64,000 nt of DNA from Yponomeuta sedellus (GCA_934045075.1 OW203726.1:5217535-5281534), one strand, 5' to 3'; positions 1-11,492 are shown, counted from the stretch's first letter. Notes: generated by a model not told the origin, from the letters alone. Numbers and translations are program-made.

Positions 1-224
1 TCTTTATCACACATATATTCATCTATGGAGTAGTAGGACTTTTTGACTAATAGAGCTTTAAGTTGTGTGTTTAAATTGCAATCTTTACTGTATTTTAATG
101 AAATTATTATGTTGATGCTGTTGGAATTCTAAATTGCTGTTAGAAAGATTGTTTATGAGACGAGACTTTATGACTCAACTTGGACGAACTCTAACTCACA
201 TGAGCTTTTATCTTGATGATGATG

Positions 225-394
225 GTGACAACCCTTGGTATGCCGGGTCTCTTCCTGCATTGCAAGAAGGTTAGGCCATATTCCACCACGAGGGCCAAGT
301 CCGGGTTGGTGGAGGATTGTAAGACAGTGGCGGCCCTTACTATCAGAAGTTATCAAGCCGCCCATAAGACCTCTAACATGGCTTAACGAATGCC
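225..394 (-). mobile_element. Family-C SINE, body only
   Basis: Minus-strand copy of the shared body: CAACCCTTGGTATG…, TCTCTTCCTGCATTGCAAGA, GTCCGGGTTGGTGGAGGATT, TTATCAAGCCGCCCATAAGA. The 5S-like head is absent. A shorter fragment of the same family (CTTGGCCCCCGTGGTGGAG) is at 544-563. Confidence 0.7.
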
Positions 395-1387
395 GACTTT
401 TATCTTATTCGCACTAAATCTGGGGAAAATGGTGACGCCTCAATACCAAGGAATTCACAGTTAAATTGTTAGGAATCCTTGAGGATTTGGTGCCCCCGTA
501 CACACGCGCAACGCCATCAATAAATCAATCATGAAATATTACACCTTGGCCCCCGTGGTGGAGTTAATACAGAAATTGGCCCTAAAACAGTGCCCTGTGG
601 ACTACAATCATCCTCGCCTCGGTCTTCCGATCTCTTCTTCTTCTACCACTAATTATCAAAACACGCACGTATGTCTTAAATTACATAAGACAATACATCG
701 TGCCGCTGACGACACAGGGGAGTGTCTGTTACTTAAAAATACTACGCCAGCAACATGTGATCTAACAATTAGCATAGGTATGATCAATATTTAGAAGACG
801 TGGTACGTTGAGGTGACGTCGAAAACGTCATACGTGTAGACTAGGCTGGCCTCATAGGTACGTCTGGAATGTATTTCTGAGTCAAGAATCGAATTTTAGA
901 ATTTCGTGAATTGTATCTATGACTTTACCGTTCCTTCCATTACAAACCGACCCAAAGGCAGCTTGCCAAAAGAATGAATATAAATTTTGACATTGAAATA
1001 AATATCACATTTCTTCAGCCGCTGTAGATTCTAAAACTACCTGCTGCTCTTATTGAGATTACTGTTTTGTTATTTTTTGCAAAGAGCGGATTAGATTTTT
1101 TTTTTCATTTTAATTTGATAGCCCTAGTTAGCCCATCAATAATTCTTGTAGTGATTGCAAATAAGTAAACTTAATCTAATACCACAGAGAAAAAGGAACA
1201 ATAAAAATCTCGTGTCAAACTGCTTCATCGATTTTTATCACATGTTTGTGTATGTTTGGTAGGTCTAAGAGTTGTCCTTGTAGGCTAGTCGTATGGCAAA
1301 ACAAAGTTTTCGGGAACAGCCAAATCAAACATATTTAAGTTATGGTCGCCAGCGAAATTGGAATGTGACAATGCAATCAAAACTTAC
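395..1387. other. Intronic/intergenic, nothing further recognised
   Basis: AT-rich sequence downstream of the last transporter exon seen. No further transporter exon, repeat or RNA gene was recognised apart from the 20-bp family-C piece at 544. Confidence 0.5.
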
Positions 1388-1527
1388 TTGTATCAGTACT
1401 CCAGAGGACACTCCGACCGATGCCAAGGCTCCAAGCATGCCTCTTAGATGAGGCTGGGACACCTCGCAGGTGTAAACACGTGCTGGGGCGCCCACCATCC
1501 CAGAGCCGAGACCGATTAAAAGCCTAC
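1388..1527 (-). CDS. Tret1-like sugar/trehalose transporter, third exon in window
   Basis: This 140-nt exon follows acceptor TTTTCCAG and ends with donor GTAAGT, leaving phase 0. With the previous exon it reads I-G-RLLIGLGSGMVGAPARVY, then TCEVSQPHLRGMLGALASVG and VSSGVLIQ. GRLLIGLGSGM is TM4, and V-Y-x-x-E-V-S-x-P-x-x-R-G is the conserved loop 4-5 motif of MFS sugar porters. The intron separating it from the exon at 3200 is 1672 nt and holds an antisense LINE remnant and a SINE. The next exon should begin in phase 0 with a Y-x-x-G helix; I could not find it between 1 and 1387, so it probably lies beyond the left edge of the window. Confidence 0.88.
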
Positions 1528-1767
1528 CTGGAAAACACAGAGGTTACGGTGAAAATCAAGTTCTAGCCACAAGGATTCACTTAGATGAGATTTGATTAAT
1601 ATTGTCATAGTAAAAAGAGCTACAGGCAAAAGCGCAGTTATACATTTTGTAGGCGTATTTCTTTTTTTACTCGGAAGTAATTTTATGATATTATTATATG
1701 GTTTAAAGTTCCTTACTGCGAATTCTTTATTATTATAGTATATACCTACATATTTATTTATTTATTA

Positions 1768-2140
1768 ATATTGAGGGAAATAGGACGTCGCTTGAGGGAC
1801 CGTGGCTATGACTGCCGCTCTGGGGCATATCTTATGCAAAGAATTTCCCTTGCAGTGCAGCGAGGTAACGCCGCCAGCGTAGTGGCATGTAGTGGGCACC
1901 TTTGGGTCAGATGTGTCTTAGTGTTTTCTCTTAGTGTTTTTTTTGTTTATTCTCTTAGTGTTTTTTTTGTTTTTCTTTGAATGTTTTGTTTAAATTTTCT
2001 ATTTTTAGTTCTGACGAAACTTTTTGTGAATTAAGTGATTTTTTTTTGTTGTTATAATTATTATTTCTTAATTTTCTTAGTTGAATGTAATTTGATTGTA
2101 ATTAATTTATCTAAAATAAAGTATAATTTTATTTATTAAT
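1768..2140 (+). pseudogene. LINE-type C-terminal domain remnant in transporter intron
   Basis: The frame reads LREIGRRLRDRGYDCRSGAY, then LMQRISLAVQRGNAASV. This matches a C-terminal motif (GRRLR…YLxQRxSLAIQRGNAASV) that follows the reverse transcriptase in many metazoan retroelements. A second, diverged copy is at 55300-55620. The homology ends after about 1912, followed by a T-rich stretch with a short duplication (TTAGTGTTTTTTTTGTTT twice) and an AATAAA near 2115. It lies antisense in the third intron region of the transporter. The exact clade is not assigned. Confidence 0.6.
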
Positions 2141-2950
2141 TATTTTACATTGGTAAAAACTAAATAAAATAATAAATTTTCCTAGAACTATATACAGTAT
2201 TAATACTTAAAAAGATTTACATATTTACAACAAAAAAAAAGTTTAAATAAAAAAATTTACACCGCTGCCGATGGGTAGAGTTCCCAAGATACATGGTTTA
2301 AATATTTTATTGCAGTGTCACAATTTTGTCACGGTGTGAAGTAGCATTATTTGTGTTGGAGCCATTATTTTCATGGTAAATTCCGTTATTTTTAAAGAGC
2401 CTTTGAGTGGGGCCCCTAACCTCCTAAAGTAAAATACTCTTAATCTTCTAAAACTTCGTAGACATTGAACCTAGAACAGTAAGGAAAATTTTACAATCTC
2501 TTACTTGAACTTTATTGGGTATGAATCACGAAAGTTATATATTATTGACTACATGATGTCCTATATATCAGCTATATATCACCAGGGCTTAGGAGGTTAA
2601 AAGAGTTCCGTAAAAAAGTCACTAAGGTTCCGCAAATAACATTTGTCCCTCTATTAGTTTTCCCATTAGCAACCGAAGTTGCAACGTAAATTTAAAATTA
2701 TTTTGATCAGTGTCTAGGGTACACTAATTGAATATGCGAATCGACGTTGTGCTGATTAAGCCCTAAAACTCTCTCTATCCATTTTTCCATAACTCGCTGT
2801 ACATGAGATATATAAATATAGCCTGCATACGAGTATACTGATTCAACCATCATGTTTACTGACCAGCGCGAAGAAAACATCTGAATCCTCGTTGACAAAC
2901 ATATAATTTCTTCTACTATAAAATAGTTTATTCCCTAAAACGTATGTTAT

Positions 2951-3186
2951 CAACCGTTTTATATTACCCCACTGCTGGGGCTCGGGTCTCTTCGTGCATC
3001 GCAGGAAGGTTAGGCCACACTCCACTACGGGGTCCAGGTCCGGGTTGGTGGTGGATTGTAAGATAGTAGTGGATTGCATTACTGTCAGAAATTATCATAA
3101 GGCCTCTGACATGGATTGACGACTGCCATTACATGACAGCCGGCACCAACGGCTCAGCGTGCCTTGTGAAGCACGGAAGGACGGAA
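2951..3186 (-). mobile_element. Family-C SINE in the transporter intron, beside a splice donor
   Basis: It runs from CAACCGTTTTATATTACCCC through CTGGGGCTCGGGTCTCTTCG to CAGCCGGCACCAACGGCTCA and AAGCACGGAAGGACGGAAAA. It is in the same orientation as the transporter gene. Its 5' side ends about 14 nt inside the intron that begins at 3199. The 5S head is missing. Confidence 0.72.
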
Positions 3187-3199
3187 AACGTATGCTTAC

Positions 3200-3358
3200 C
3201 TATATATAACATGGGGACGTTCTGGGCAAAAGCCACAAGAGCCCAGCCGACGATTAGAGGGATCTCGGTCAGTATGAGAGTTAGTCTTCTGCCGATCGTG
3301 TCCATGAGGTAACCGCTCAGGATACAGCCAATTGGAGTACCGGCAGCGCTGAGACTCG
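3200..3358 (-). CDS. Tret1-like sugar/trehalose transporter, second exon in window
   Basis: The 159-nt exon has acceptor TTTCCACAG before 3358 and donor GTAAGC after 3200, with the same split-codon phase (1) at both ends. It encodes SLSAAGTPIGCILSGYLMD, TIGRRLTLILTEIPLIV and GWALVAFAQNVPMLYI, which is TM2-TM3. It contains the sugar-porter signature G-Y-L-M-D-x-x-G-R-R between TM2 and TM3. The intron to the preceding exon is 409 nt. A family-C SINE lies in the same orientation just inside the downstream intron; its recognisable part stops about 14 nt from the donor. The family assignment rests on an uninterrupted three-exon reading frame with matching phases. Confidence 0.88.
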
Positions 3359-3767
3359 CTGTGGAAATTTCAAGGTCTTAATTGATAGAAAAAGTGACTT
3401 AAACGCGGAGGAGTTATAAGTATATAAGGGACTAGAGTCACTGTTTAGACTTGTAAGAGACGGAGAGAAATATGCAGAGCTCATTGCGTAGTGCACCAGA
3501 TTAACAAAAAAGATGGTGTTTATATTAGACAAGTATTAAACTATAAAAGGAAATGAGAACGGACGTGTTCTAACAATTAGAATTTTGGTACATTTAATTT
3601 ATGTTAGTATTCTTGGCTTTTATCTAATTTATTTATGTTAACTTCACACACCTCAGCGCTTCAAATCACCAATTTAGCCTCAGAGCCCACACCTCTCTCT
3701 CTCTCTTTGTCTGAAATAAGCATGTCAACTATAACTTATTATAACGCTAAATTCTCAAATTACTTAC

Positions 3768-4009
3768 CAATCCAACTAGCCTGGTCCTCGGTGATGTGTA
3801 TGATAGAATTCGCCTTCTTCATCTGCGGTAGGGCCACAGCGGAGAATCCGAATGCCATTCCCGTGTTCATGGTGCCGAGGTTCGCCACGAAAGAGGCCAG
3901 AACCTGTCTGAACGCCTTGCCTCGATCCGTTTTCCCAGGCTTGGTAGGCACTGGCGTTTTGGTGATAGTAGGGGTAACGCCATTCTTGATGAAGGGCGCT
4001 GAATCGGTC
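3768..4009 (-). CDS. Tret1-like sugar/trehalose transporter, N-terminal exon in window
   Basis: This exon encodes about 80 residues: a hydrophilic N-terminal stretch (…TPTITKTPVPTKPGKT…), then GKAFRQVLASFVANLG, NTGMAFGFSAVALPQ and ITEDQASWI, the first transmembrane helix and loop of a 12-TM MFS sugar porter. The sequence shows an acceptor (TTTCCTCCAG) before 4009 and a donor (GTAAGT) after 3768. The exon starts with the last base of a split codon and ends with the first base of the next. Joined to the next exon it reads QASWI-A-SLSAAG, the usual wording of insect facilitated trehalose transporters. Such proteins sit in the plasma membrane and move trehalose or related sugars; substrate here is inferred from family. 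The upstream exon and start codon were not identified; the ATG at 3951 lies inside the exon and is not taken as the start. Confidence 0.85.
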
Positions 4010-4284
4010 CTGGAGGAAATAGAAAGAAGGATTTAAAGAACATAGAGTTGAATAAACCAGCCTCAACCCCAAACAGGAGATACTAGGTATGTACAAAACT
4101 CCGCTGATTTGGCTACTTAAAATGAAAGGAAAATGATCGTAACTAGAAAGAGAGCATAAGTACACGTTTATTGGTTTTTGTATCATAAGACAAGAAGCAT
4201 AAGTTTCCACAGAAGAGCAAAGGCCTTCTACCATAGATTCGATAGCAAATTACCCATAAGTATATTGTGCAAGTAATTATTGAC

Positions 4285-4431
4285 CTATTTAGAGGCTAAA
4301 AATTTCACCCATGCCGGGATGGATCCCGATCCCGACATGAGGATCCCGGCATGGGTGAAATTTTTAGCCTCTAATTAGGTTTTTAAATTTGTCCTTAGCA
4401 CGGTTTAGTGCATTAAAAATAAAAATAGTAT
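4285..4431 (+). mobile_element. Family-A SINE, inverted (fold-back) form, 14-bp TSD
   Basis: The right half is a plus copy (GATCCCGGCATGGGTGAAAT TTTTAGCCTCTAA … TTAGTGCATTAAAAATAAAA). The left half is an inverted copy of its first ~45 bp. AAGTAATTATTGAC occurs exactly at 4271-4284 and 4432-4445, bracketing the whole inverted structure. The tRNA-like head is absent. Confidence 0.82.
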
Positions 4432-4500
4432 AAGTAATTATTGACTTAAAAAAGCGGATATACATTCAAATCATGCGGCGTATTTGGATGTGTAATACAT

Positions 4501-4730
4501 GCTTCACAAGGCACGTTAAGGCGTTGGTACCGGCTGTCATATAATGGCAGTCGTTAAGCCATGTCTGAGGCCTCATGGGCGGCTTGATAACTTCTGACAG
4601 TATGGCCCGCCACTGTCTTACAATCCTTCACCAACCCGGACTTGGCCCCCGTGGTGGAGTATGGCCTAACCTTCCTGCGATGCAGGAAGAGACCCGTGCC
4701 CCAGCAGTGGGTACATACAAGGGTTGACAA
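4501..4730 (+). mobile_element. Family-C SINE, body only
   Basis: Plus copy from CTTCACAAGGCACGTTAAGG through GGCTGTCATATAATGGCAGT to CCAGCAGTGGGTACATACAA GGGTTGAC. The 5S-like head is absent. Confidence 0.75.
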
Positions 4731-6079
4731 AAAAACCATGAATACGTTAATTATAAATTTAACCTCACTCGAAGCTATTGGAATGTAAATGGGATTTTTC
4801 AATTTCATATTTTGACATCTTAAATTTCTTAGAACATATATCTACAACCACAGACGTAATGTACCTACTTTGCGTGAGAACGCGTATGCAGAACGCAGGG
4901 AAAATAGCTAATGAAGCTGAGACCGGTTCACTACACGTGGTATAGATTATTAGATTGGTTAATTGCTGTTTGATTGTTATCAAACAAACACAATATTAGA
5001 ACAACTCGATTGGTTTAGTATCTATATAAAGCCTTTCGCTAGTCTGTACCGAATGGTAGAGTCAGAACCACCAGCATTTTAACCCACTCATAGTTTTTGG
5101 CATACTGTGGGGGACCCGTTTTCAATTTAATCGTCTTAATTAAGATGTTAGAGAATACAATACAATTGAAAAAAATCACCGTTCCTTAAAGAAACATTTC
5201 TGGCTGAAGAGCGATTTTAAACGCGCCTTGTTAAGGTAGACTCGGGTTCAAATTCCGCTTTGATTCCGAATTTCTGAAAGAATCCTGGGCTTTGTTTCCA
5301 ATTTTGCACAGAACATAATGTTCTGTGTTGATTACATTGCATATTTTTTTGAGCTTATACACTTTGGTACCGTCAAATAGATTAACCCAATAGAATATAC
5401 AATTACGTGATAGAAGGGCTAATGTCCAACTAGAGAGATGGCACCACTATGTTTTGTGGGTGGTACGAATCACGATTAATAAAGATTAATAGGTACCCCT
5501 TGAATAAATAAGATACATATTGTTGGTCCCGTTCTTTTTGAGAAGTCTGAAAACACAAAATCATACATAAGTAATTCCTTAGTGAAATACTTAATTCAGA
5601 AACCAGCTCAAATTCTTATGAAACGTTATTGAGTAGAATGTCCGTATATGAAGGTTGACGTCGAATAAACAAAACATTTTTTTTTGTGATGTAATGTAAT
5701 GTTACGTCACCCTTCGTTCAATTGTGTCCCGATTTTAATAATTTCCAATCAATGAGCTCGTCCCGAATTGCTCCGTGCTCAGCCAATAGCGGAAATCAAT
5801 CATCAAGAAGACAAATGACTGTCTAACTCTCTTGACATCAATCAAAGCATATAAGGGCTATCAAAGCATATAAAGGGCTGCTTCTGAAATTAATTCGTTA
5901 TTTGAACACACGTCAGTTAGACTTTCTGATTGGAAACACTTTTGAGTGAGGTTTTTTGGATTGTATTAGAGAACAGTTTGTCGTGTCCTTAAGCCTGAAG
6001 GTCCTGTAACCAAGAAACCATGTAATGAAGAAGAGAAAATAAAAATAATTTATTAACCTATTAATCACACTAAGCAAAG
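4731..6079. other. No recognised features
   Basis: AT-rich, short open frames only. A small palindrome, CACAGAACATAATGTTCTGTG, is at 5308-5328; a similar one occurs inside the family-D copy at 49313. Confidence 0.5.
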
Positions 6080-6311
6080 TTGATATCAACCTTTTGTACG
6101 TCCCCACTGCTAGGCACGGATCCCCTCCTGCATTGCAAAGGTTAGTCCATACTCCACAACGAGGGTCAAGTCCGGGTTGACGGATTATTGTAAGGCAGTG
6201 GCGGGCCTCAATGTCAGTAGTTATCAAGCCGTCTATAAGACTTCTGACATGGTTTAACGACTGCCATTACATGACAGCCCATAGCAACAGCTTAAAGTGC
6301 CTATGCAAAGT
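6080..6311 (-). mobile_element. Family-C SINE, body only
   Basis: Minus copy from TGATATCAACCTTTTGTACG to ATGACAGCCCATAGCAACAG. Diverged, head missing. Confidence 0.65.
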
Positions 6312-6570
6312 ACCTAAATACATAATTATATTCCAATAAATGTTTAAGATAACTAATTTATCCTTATGTCATTGATTTTCACTTTGTATAAATGGAATAT
6401 GGTTATAATATTAACTAAGAATACAATACGTACTGCTGTGACCAATAAATTACGAATGTAAGTAAAATTAACCAACAGTGGAAATATTCACAAGTATTAT
6501 GGTTCATTAAGCATGTTATACCTACGGAATGTACGTTCAAATTTAAGATCATTAAAAAGCAAAAGAAACT

Positions 6571-7140
6571 CATTGTATAAATGATTGCTTGCAACAATAG
6601 TTATAATGGGCAGTAAATAACTGTGCCGCGTTTCACAAAACTACAATTCAAGTCCATTTGTTTTGACAAACCTCATTGTATAAATGTTTGCCTACAACAA
6701 TAGTTATAATGGGCTGTAAATAACTGATAAAGAAGCGCTCGTGGCCTAGCCGAACCAAGTGATTAGAACCAATCACTTGAGTTAAGCAACAACAGGAGCG
6801 GTCAGGTGCGGAATGGGTGAACGAACGTAATGGGTGAAAGGCACGCTAAGCCGTTGGTGCCGGATGTCATGTAATGGCAGTCGTTAAGCCATGTCAGAGG
6901 CCTTATGGGCGGCTTGATAACTTCTGACAGTAAGGCCCGCCACTGCCTTACAATCCTCCGTCAACCCGGACTTGGCCCCCGTTGTGGAGCAAGACTTAAC
7001 CTTTCTGTGATGCAGGTCGAGACCCGTGCCCCAACAGTGGGGACATACAAGGGTTGATATCGAAATAACTGTGCCGCGTTTGGCAAAACTACTATTCGAG
7101 TCTGACATTATTTTGACAATTCGACATACTGAATAGTCAA
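6571..7140. repeat. 102-bp tandem duplication split by a SINE
   Basis: The unit CATTGTATAAATG…CAACAATAGTTATAATGGGC…TAAATAACTGTGCCGCGTTT occurs at about 6571-6672 and again from 6673. The second unit is interrupted at AAATAACTG by the family-C SINE 6727-7062 and resumes as TGCCGCGTTTGGCAAAACTA at 7072. Confidence 0.72.
6727..7062 (+). mobile_element. Family-C SINE, full length with 5S-like head and 9-bp TSD
   Basis: It starts ATAAAGAAGCGCTCGTGGCC. The 5S-type box A (GAGTTAAGCAAC), intermediate element (AGGAGCGGTCAGG) and degenerate box C (GGAATGGGTGAACG) follow, then the Bm1-like body and GGGTTGATATCG end. AAATAACTG flanks it at 6718-6726 and 7063-7071. Confidence 0.82.
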
Positions 7141-7188
7141 GCCGTGTTTGCAGTAAATGCCGAGGCATGCAAACTGTTTTTATACAGA

Positions 7189-7440
7189 GTGCTTAGTGCG
7201 AGTTTGACAGATCCAATCGAATAACTTTACTACCGCGTTAATCGAGCATTGAGTATGAGTAAGTTAACCGTTCGAACTGGCAAAACGCTGTTACAGTACA
7301 ACTCTCACTTTCGCGTTTATTCGTGTTTTGGCTGGTAAACGTGTTCACTTCTCAACGTAAACCATTACAACTCGCACTCAGCAATTTTAATATTTTAATG
7401 CACATACTTGTCGCTAGGTGGCGCTTCCTCGATGCCCTCG
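7189..7440. mobile_element. MITE with GAGTGCTTAGTGCGAGTTT end, 3'-incomplete copy
   Basis: It begins GAGTGCTTAGTGCGAGTTTG and follows the 49915 copy through GCTAGGTGGCGCTTCCTCGA TGCC, then homology stops before the right inverted repeat. Confidence 0.62.
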
Positions 7441-7449
7441 ATTGATGAC

Positions 7450-7645
7450 GACTCTCCGACATAAAAGTTAATTTAGAAGTAGATCATGTGTCGTGCAGTG
7501 AATAAATATTTTTATCAGCATTATTTTTTTTATGTAGAGTCGTAGAGAACTTCGTTTGTGTCGCACTGGGTAGAAATAAAATCTCTTTTACAAAAGAGAT
7601 CGCGTACCGTCGTCTTAACGAATTTGGTGTCAGAAGTGAGAGAAA
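7450..7645 (+). mobile_element. Possible LTR end plus primer-binding site remnant
   Basis: AATAAATATTTT and AATAAAATCTCTT motifs precede CTTAACGAATTTGGTGTCAG AAGTG. A TGGTGTCAGAAGTG-type sequence right after an LTR end serves as tRNA primer-binding site in several insect LTR retrotransposons. No LTR boundary, gag or pol was seen, so this is only suggestive. Confidence 0.3.
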
Positions 7646-8025
7646 AAACCCACGCCCGCTCTCTGGTGGAGTGCAAACCGTTTTACATAAAATCAATTCG
7701 CGTGCTTCACTTACTGCAAATAAACTCCTTTAAATACAAAAGCACATTGCTCTTCCGATTAGCTTCGTAGAATCTGTGTGTTCATCAGCTATGTACATCA
7801 AATTATCGTAGTCAACCATGAATTTTAATGGTATGAAACGGGCTTTGGAATGAATGTTTTGTTTGTGTTTTTACATTTTTCGAAGATAAGATGATGATTG
7901 ACCTGAGCTTGAAGAATTCACCTGTATTAGAATATCGATCATTCACTGTGCCTGAATTTGTCGAACTGAACAACGAACACAGCCAAGCTTAGACCCAAAC
8001 ATTATATAAATATTCTTACTTACAT

Positions 8026-8193
8026 GACAGCCGGCACCAACGGCTTAACGCGCCTTGCGAAGCACGGAATCGACGGAAAAAATGTCACTGACGGTAGTCA
8101 CGGGATGGTCACGCATCCAGCACGTAACCGCGCCTGTTGTTGCTTAACCCTAGCGATTGATTCCAATTTCACTAGGCCACGAGCGAACATTGC
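8026..8193 (-). mobile_element. Family-C SINE, head half
   Basis: Minus copy of the 5S-like head and first part of the body. The strand shows GGTTAAGCAACAACAGGCGC and GGATGCGTGACCATCCCGTG. The 3' part of the body is missing. An intrinsically open frame across it is a shadow. Confidence 0.72.
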
Positions 8194-10389
8194 GTGCCCG
8201 TACTGGAAATTGAACCCGGGATCTCGCTTCCGAATTCATTGTTTTACCTATACGGGCTACAACCGCTCGAATTTACGTGCGAACATCAACCGTATTGGAC
8301 TATCTGTAGGCAAAGTATAAACAACGGTTTCATTAGCAAAGTTAAACAATTAAATTATTGTGGCTCCCCCAACAAATGTTTAAAGACCCCTCTTTCTTCC
8401 TATATTTTGTAGTACAACCAGGGGTCATTTTATATAAGGTAGTACTCTAAGAACTGAGCGCGTGTGAGGGTTATCGGATGCCTGTCTGGTGACAACCTCC
8501 TTGATGACCTTAGCGGTACTCAAACTGTGGTCAACAGTTACTGACTAACAAAATATTCAAAACCCACAATGATGTGCAAGTAAAAATAAATTAGTTCATA
8601 TGGAAGGAACAAAAGATACCGGTTCGTACTAAAAGTACCTACGCTAGTGGTTATAATAAAAAAAAAAATTTTGTTTAATTTTTGGCGTGACCAATATGTG
8701 CAAGCTAAGTCTACTAAGTAATTACTTGTATACTAAGATACCAAATTTAAACTGCTCATTTTTAAATATTTTTTTATTTATTTTGGATTTAAGATAATGA
8801 TATCTATTCCTAAAGCACTCCTTACATTCAGTTATTTAATCTTCGTTTACGTTTTTTTCTTGTAAAATGTCCGACGCAGACTATTCAAGAGAGCGTTTTT
8901 GGAATGTTAATAGGAAGTGAGTTTTTAATGAGGAGTGAATTAGAAATAGTAGAGGATAGATCCACAGGAGCTCAAAATGGCCCGTGAAATAAAACCCCGG
9001 TGGACGAGTAATCCTTTTTGATAAACCGCGTAACCCTTGTTGGTAACTCTGTATTTCCGAAGTTATAGCAAGCTTATGCAATCATGTAGTATCGTTCTCA
9101 AAAACAAGCATAAATTTTAGGCAACCCACGATATTTAAGTTTTCCTTCTACTTCCGTAATAATTGACACATATGGCCGTTTTTTTAATTAAGAACTTTGC
9201 TAGTTAATTTCTCAGAAAAGAGAGTGATGGGACGTTACTTAAGTAATTACTTAGGGAAATTCTCAATTAAGAAAACAGCTCTAAATCGACTATAAATTGA
9301 TTCATTTCAATTACACGATGTCAGACATATTTCAGGCGGAGACGTGATATCCTATCGTTTATGCTAATTCAGACACAATGACATTCATAATGTGCCAACT
9401 TATTCAGATCCTTGCTGGACAGGTTCTGTAATTCCTGATTAATCATAGAATTATTTGCACAACTTGTACTGGGTTAATCCTACAGTGCGCAATGCCTGAG
9501 ACACCCAATTAGAGTATGTGCTTGGCAGCCACTTTTGTTCTGTAAGTGTTTTCTTGATTTCATAAATTATAATTAAAAAAAATATTTTTATTATACTCGC
9601 GAAATTTTGCAGCTTTCAGTAAATCATTTTCCTAAATGTATATAAAACAAAGATTTTTTGAAAGCTTTAAAATGTCCATCTGCTTTAACACATTTATATT
9701 TTAAGCATTATCTGTCAAATAGCGCCACGTCACAAATAGCGATCACAACATAAAAACGTAATAATTTATTGTTTAATAGAAATAAATTCGTGTATTTTGG
9801 AGCGTTTGTTATAGAACAATTACATAACGGTATTTACATATTTATATATTTATAGAAATTAATTAAAAATGTGTAGATCAAAGGTGCTGTAAATGACAAA
9901 CTTTGCTCGATAACGATAAGTTCCTGGAAATGCGCATTTTAAAATAACCCTCTGTATTGTATCGTTGAGGCAACATGACAACACAAATTAAAATTCATGA
10001 ATTCAAAGGCAATGCATCAAGCTAATAAAAATGTCTATTGAGATTATCTAATAATCACAGTTTAAGAACCATGCGTTTGAGTCCGTACATAAGTTAGGTA
10101 TTCATAGGTTATCACGTGCTTCAGTTTGCGATAACAAAATGAATTTATGCAAAATGAGATATTATTACTTAACATTACTACTTACTCAACACTATATTTT
10201 ATTCAACAGCATCACATTTTGTATACAAATGGACACTATCAGAATAATTATAAAATTCGCGAACGAACGAGTTTTAATTAAAAAAAATATCTTGTTTGAT
10301 GCCAATATTACAATAATAACTAAAATAAAACCAAATAAAAAGATATCATATTATATTAAACTTTATTTTACTTATTTACTTCACGTTAT
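8194..10389. other. No recognised features
   Basis: About 2.2 kb of AT-rich DNA with no convincing coding frame or repeat match. Confidence 0.5.
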
Positions 10390-10722
10390 TTTTAGAAGCG
10401 CTCGTGGCTTAATCGAATCGAATGATTTGAATCAATCACTTGAGTTAAGCAACAACAGGCACGGTCAGGTGTGAGATGGGTGATCGTCCCGTGACTGCCA
10501 CTAGTGTCATTTTTCCGAGTTCATCCGTGCTTTGCAAGGCACGTTTAGCCGTTGGTGCCGGCTGTCATGTAATGGCAGTCGTTAAGCCAGTCAGGAGCCT
10601 TACGGGCTGCTTGATAACTTCTAACAGTAAGTCCCGTTACAGTACTGTCTTACAATCCTTCACCAACACGGACTTGGCCCCCGTGGTGGAGTACCTACGG
10701 CCTAACCTTCCTGATATCGAAA
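10390..10722 (+). mobile_element. Family-C SINE with 5S-like head
   Basis: Head AGAAGCGCTCGTGGCTTAAT; box A GAGTTAAGCAAC at about 10442; IE CACGGTCAGG; box C GAGATGGGTGATCGTCC. The body is present but the end is shortened (CTAACCTTCCTGATATCGAA). Confidence 0.8.
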
Positions 10723-10754
10723 CATTCTTTTTAAATTAATTAATATGTAATTAC

Positions 10755-10950
10755 TACAATAATCTTCTATAATATAAAAATGAATCGCTGAATGTGTTGG
10801 TACGTGCAAATCTCGAGAGCAGCTGAACCGATTTCGCTAATTCTTTTTTTAGAATAATCCCTGAAGTACGAGAATAATTCTTACGGAAAGAAATATAAAA
10901 AAATATAAAGAATCGACTGTTAGGCGGTAAGAAGTCCACCGGGTCACCAA
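10755..10950 (-). mobile_element. Family-E repeat
   Basis: Minus copy: CTATAATATAAAAATGAATC GCTGAATGTG, AAATCTCGAGAGCAGCTGAA, GAATCGACTGTTAGGCGGTA, CCACCGGGTCA. Confidence 0.7.
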
Positions 10951-11492
10951 GTTATATATATATGTGTATATATAACTTTCATAGAGAACGTTTAATAATA
11001 AATATATTAGTATCGACGAACTAATCCTGATAGGTTTATACAAAAAACTATCATTGTATACGTTCTAACCCATTACCAAATTAACGCATTATTTAAATGT
11101 TTACAAAATACGTTCTGTGTATTAAATGTATTCGCGATGGGCACCTACCCTGCAGTGGGACATATACTCGTATAGACTACATAAAATAAAAAATAAACAA
11201 ATTGGTGAGTGAGTATTTGATAGTTTACGTGAAACCGGGGTTAAGAACGTTATCTCTCCGTCATCCCATAAAACGTGACTTGGACTATGGAATATTGGTT
11301 CCACTTGTTCCATTGGAACCAGCAGGGTTCTATTAATAACTAACAGCCGATAAATTGTCCGTAGAAAAACAAGGCAATAAATTTTATGTAGATGGTACCT
11401 GTGGTGGTATTTCTAAAATGCACTATTCGGTTATCATTTGTACTTCAACGTTTTACGAGTCTAGAATTTTATTCGATCAGATTTTCATAATT

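Noticed and set aside
3776..4234. 152-codon minus-strand open frame over the transporter exon
   Set aside because: It is out of frame with the recognisable sugar-porter sequence and reads through the intron.
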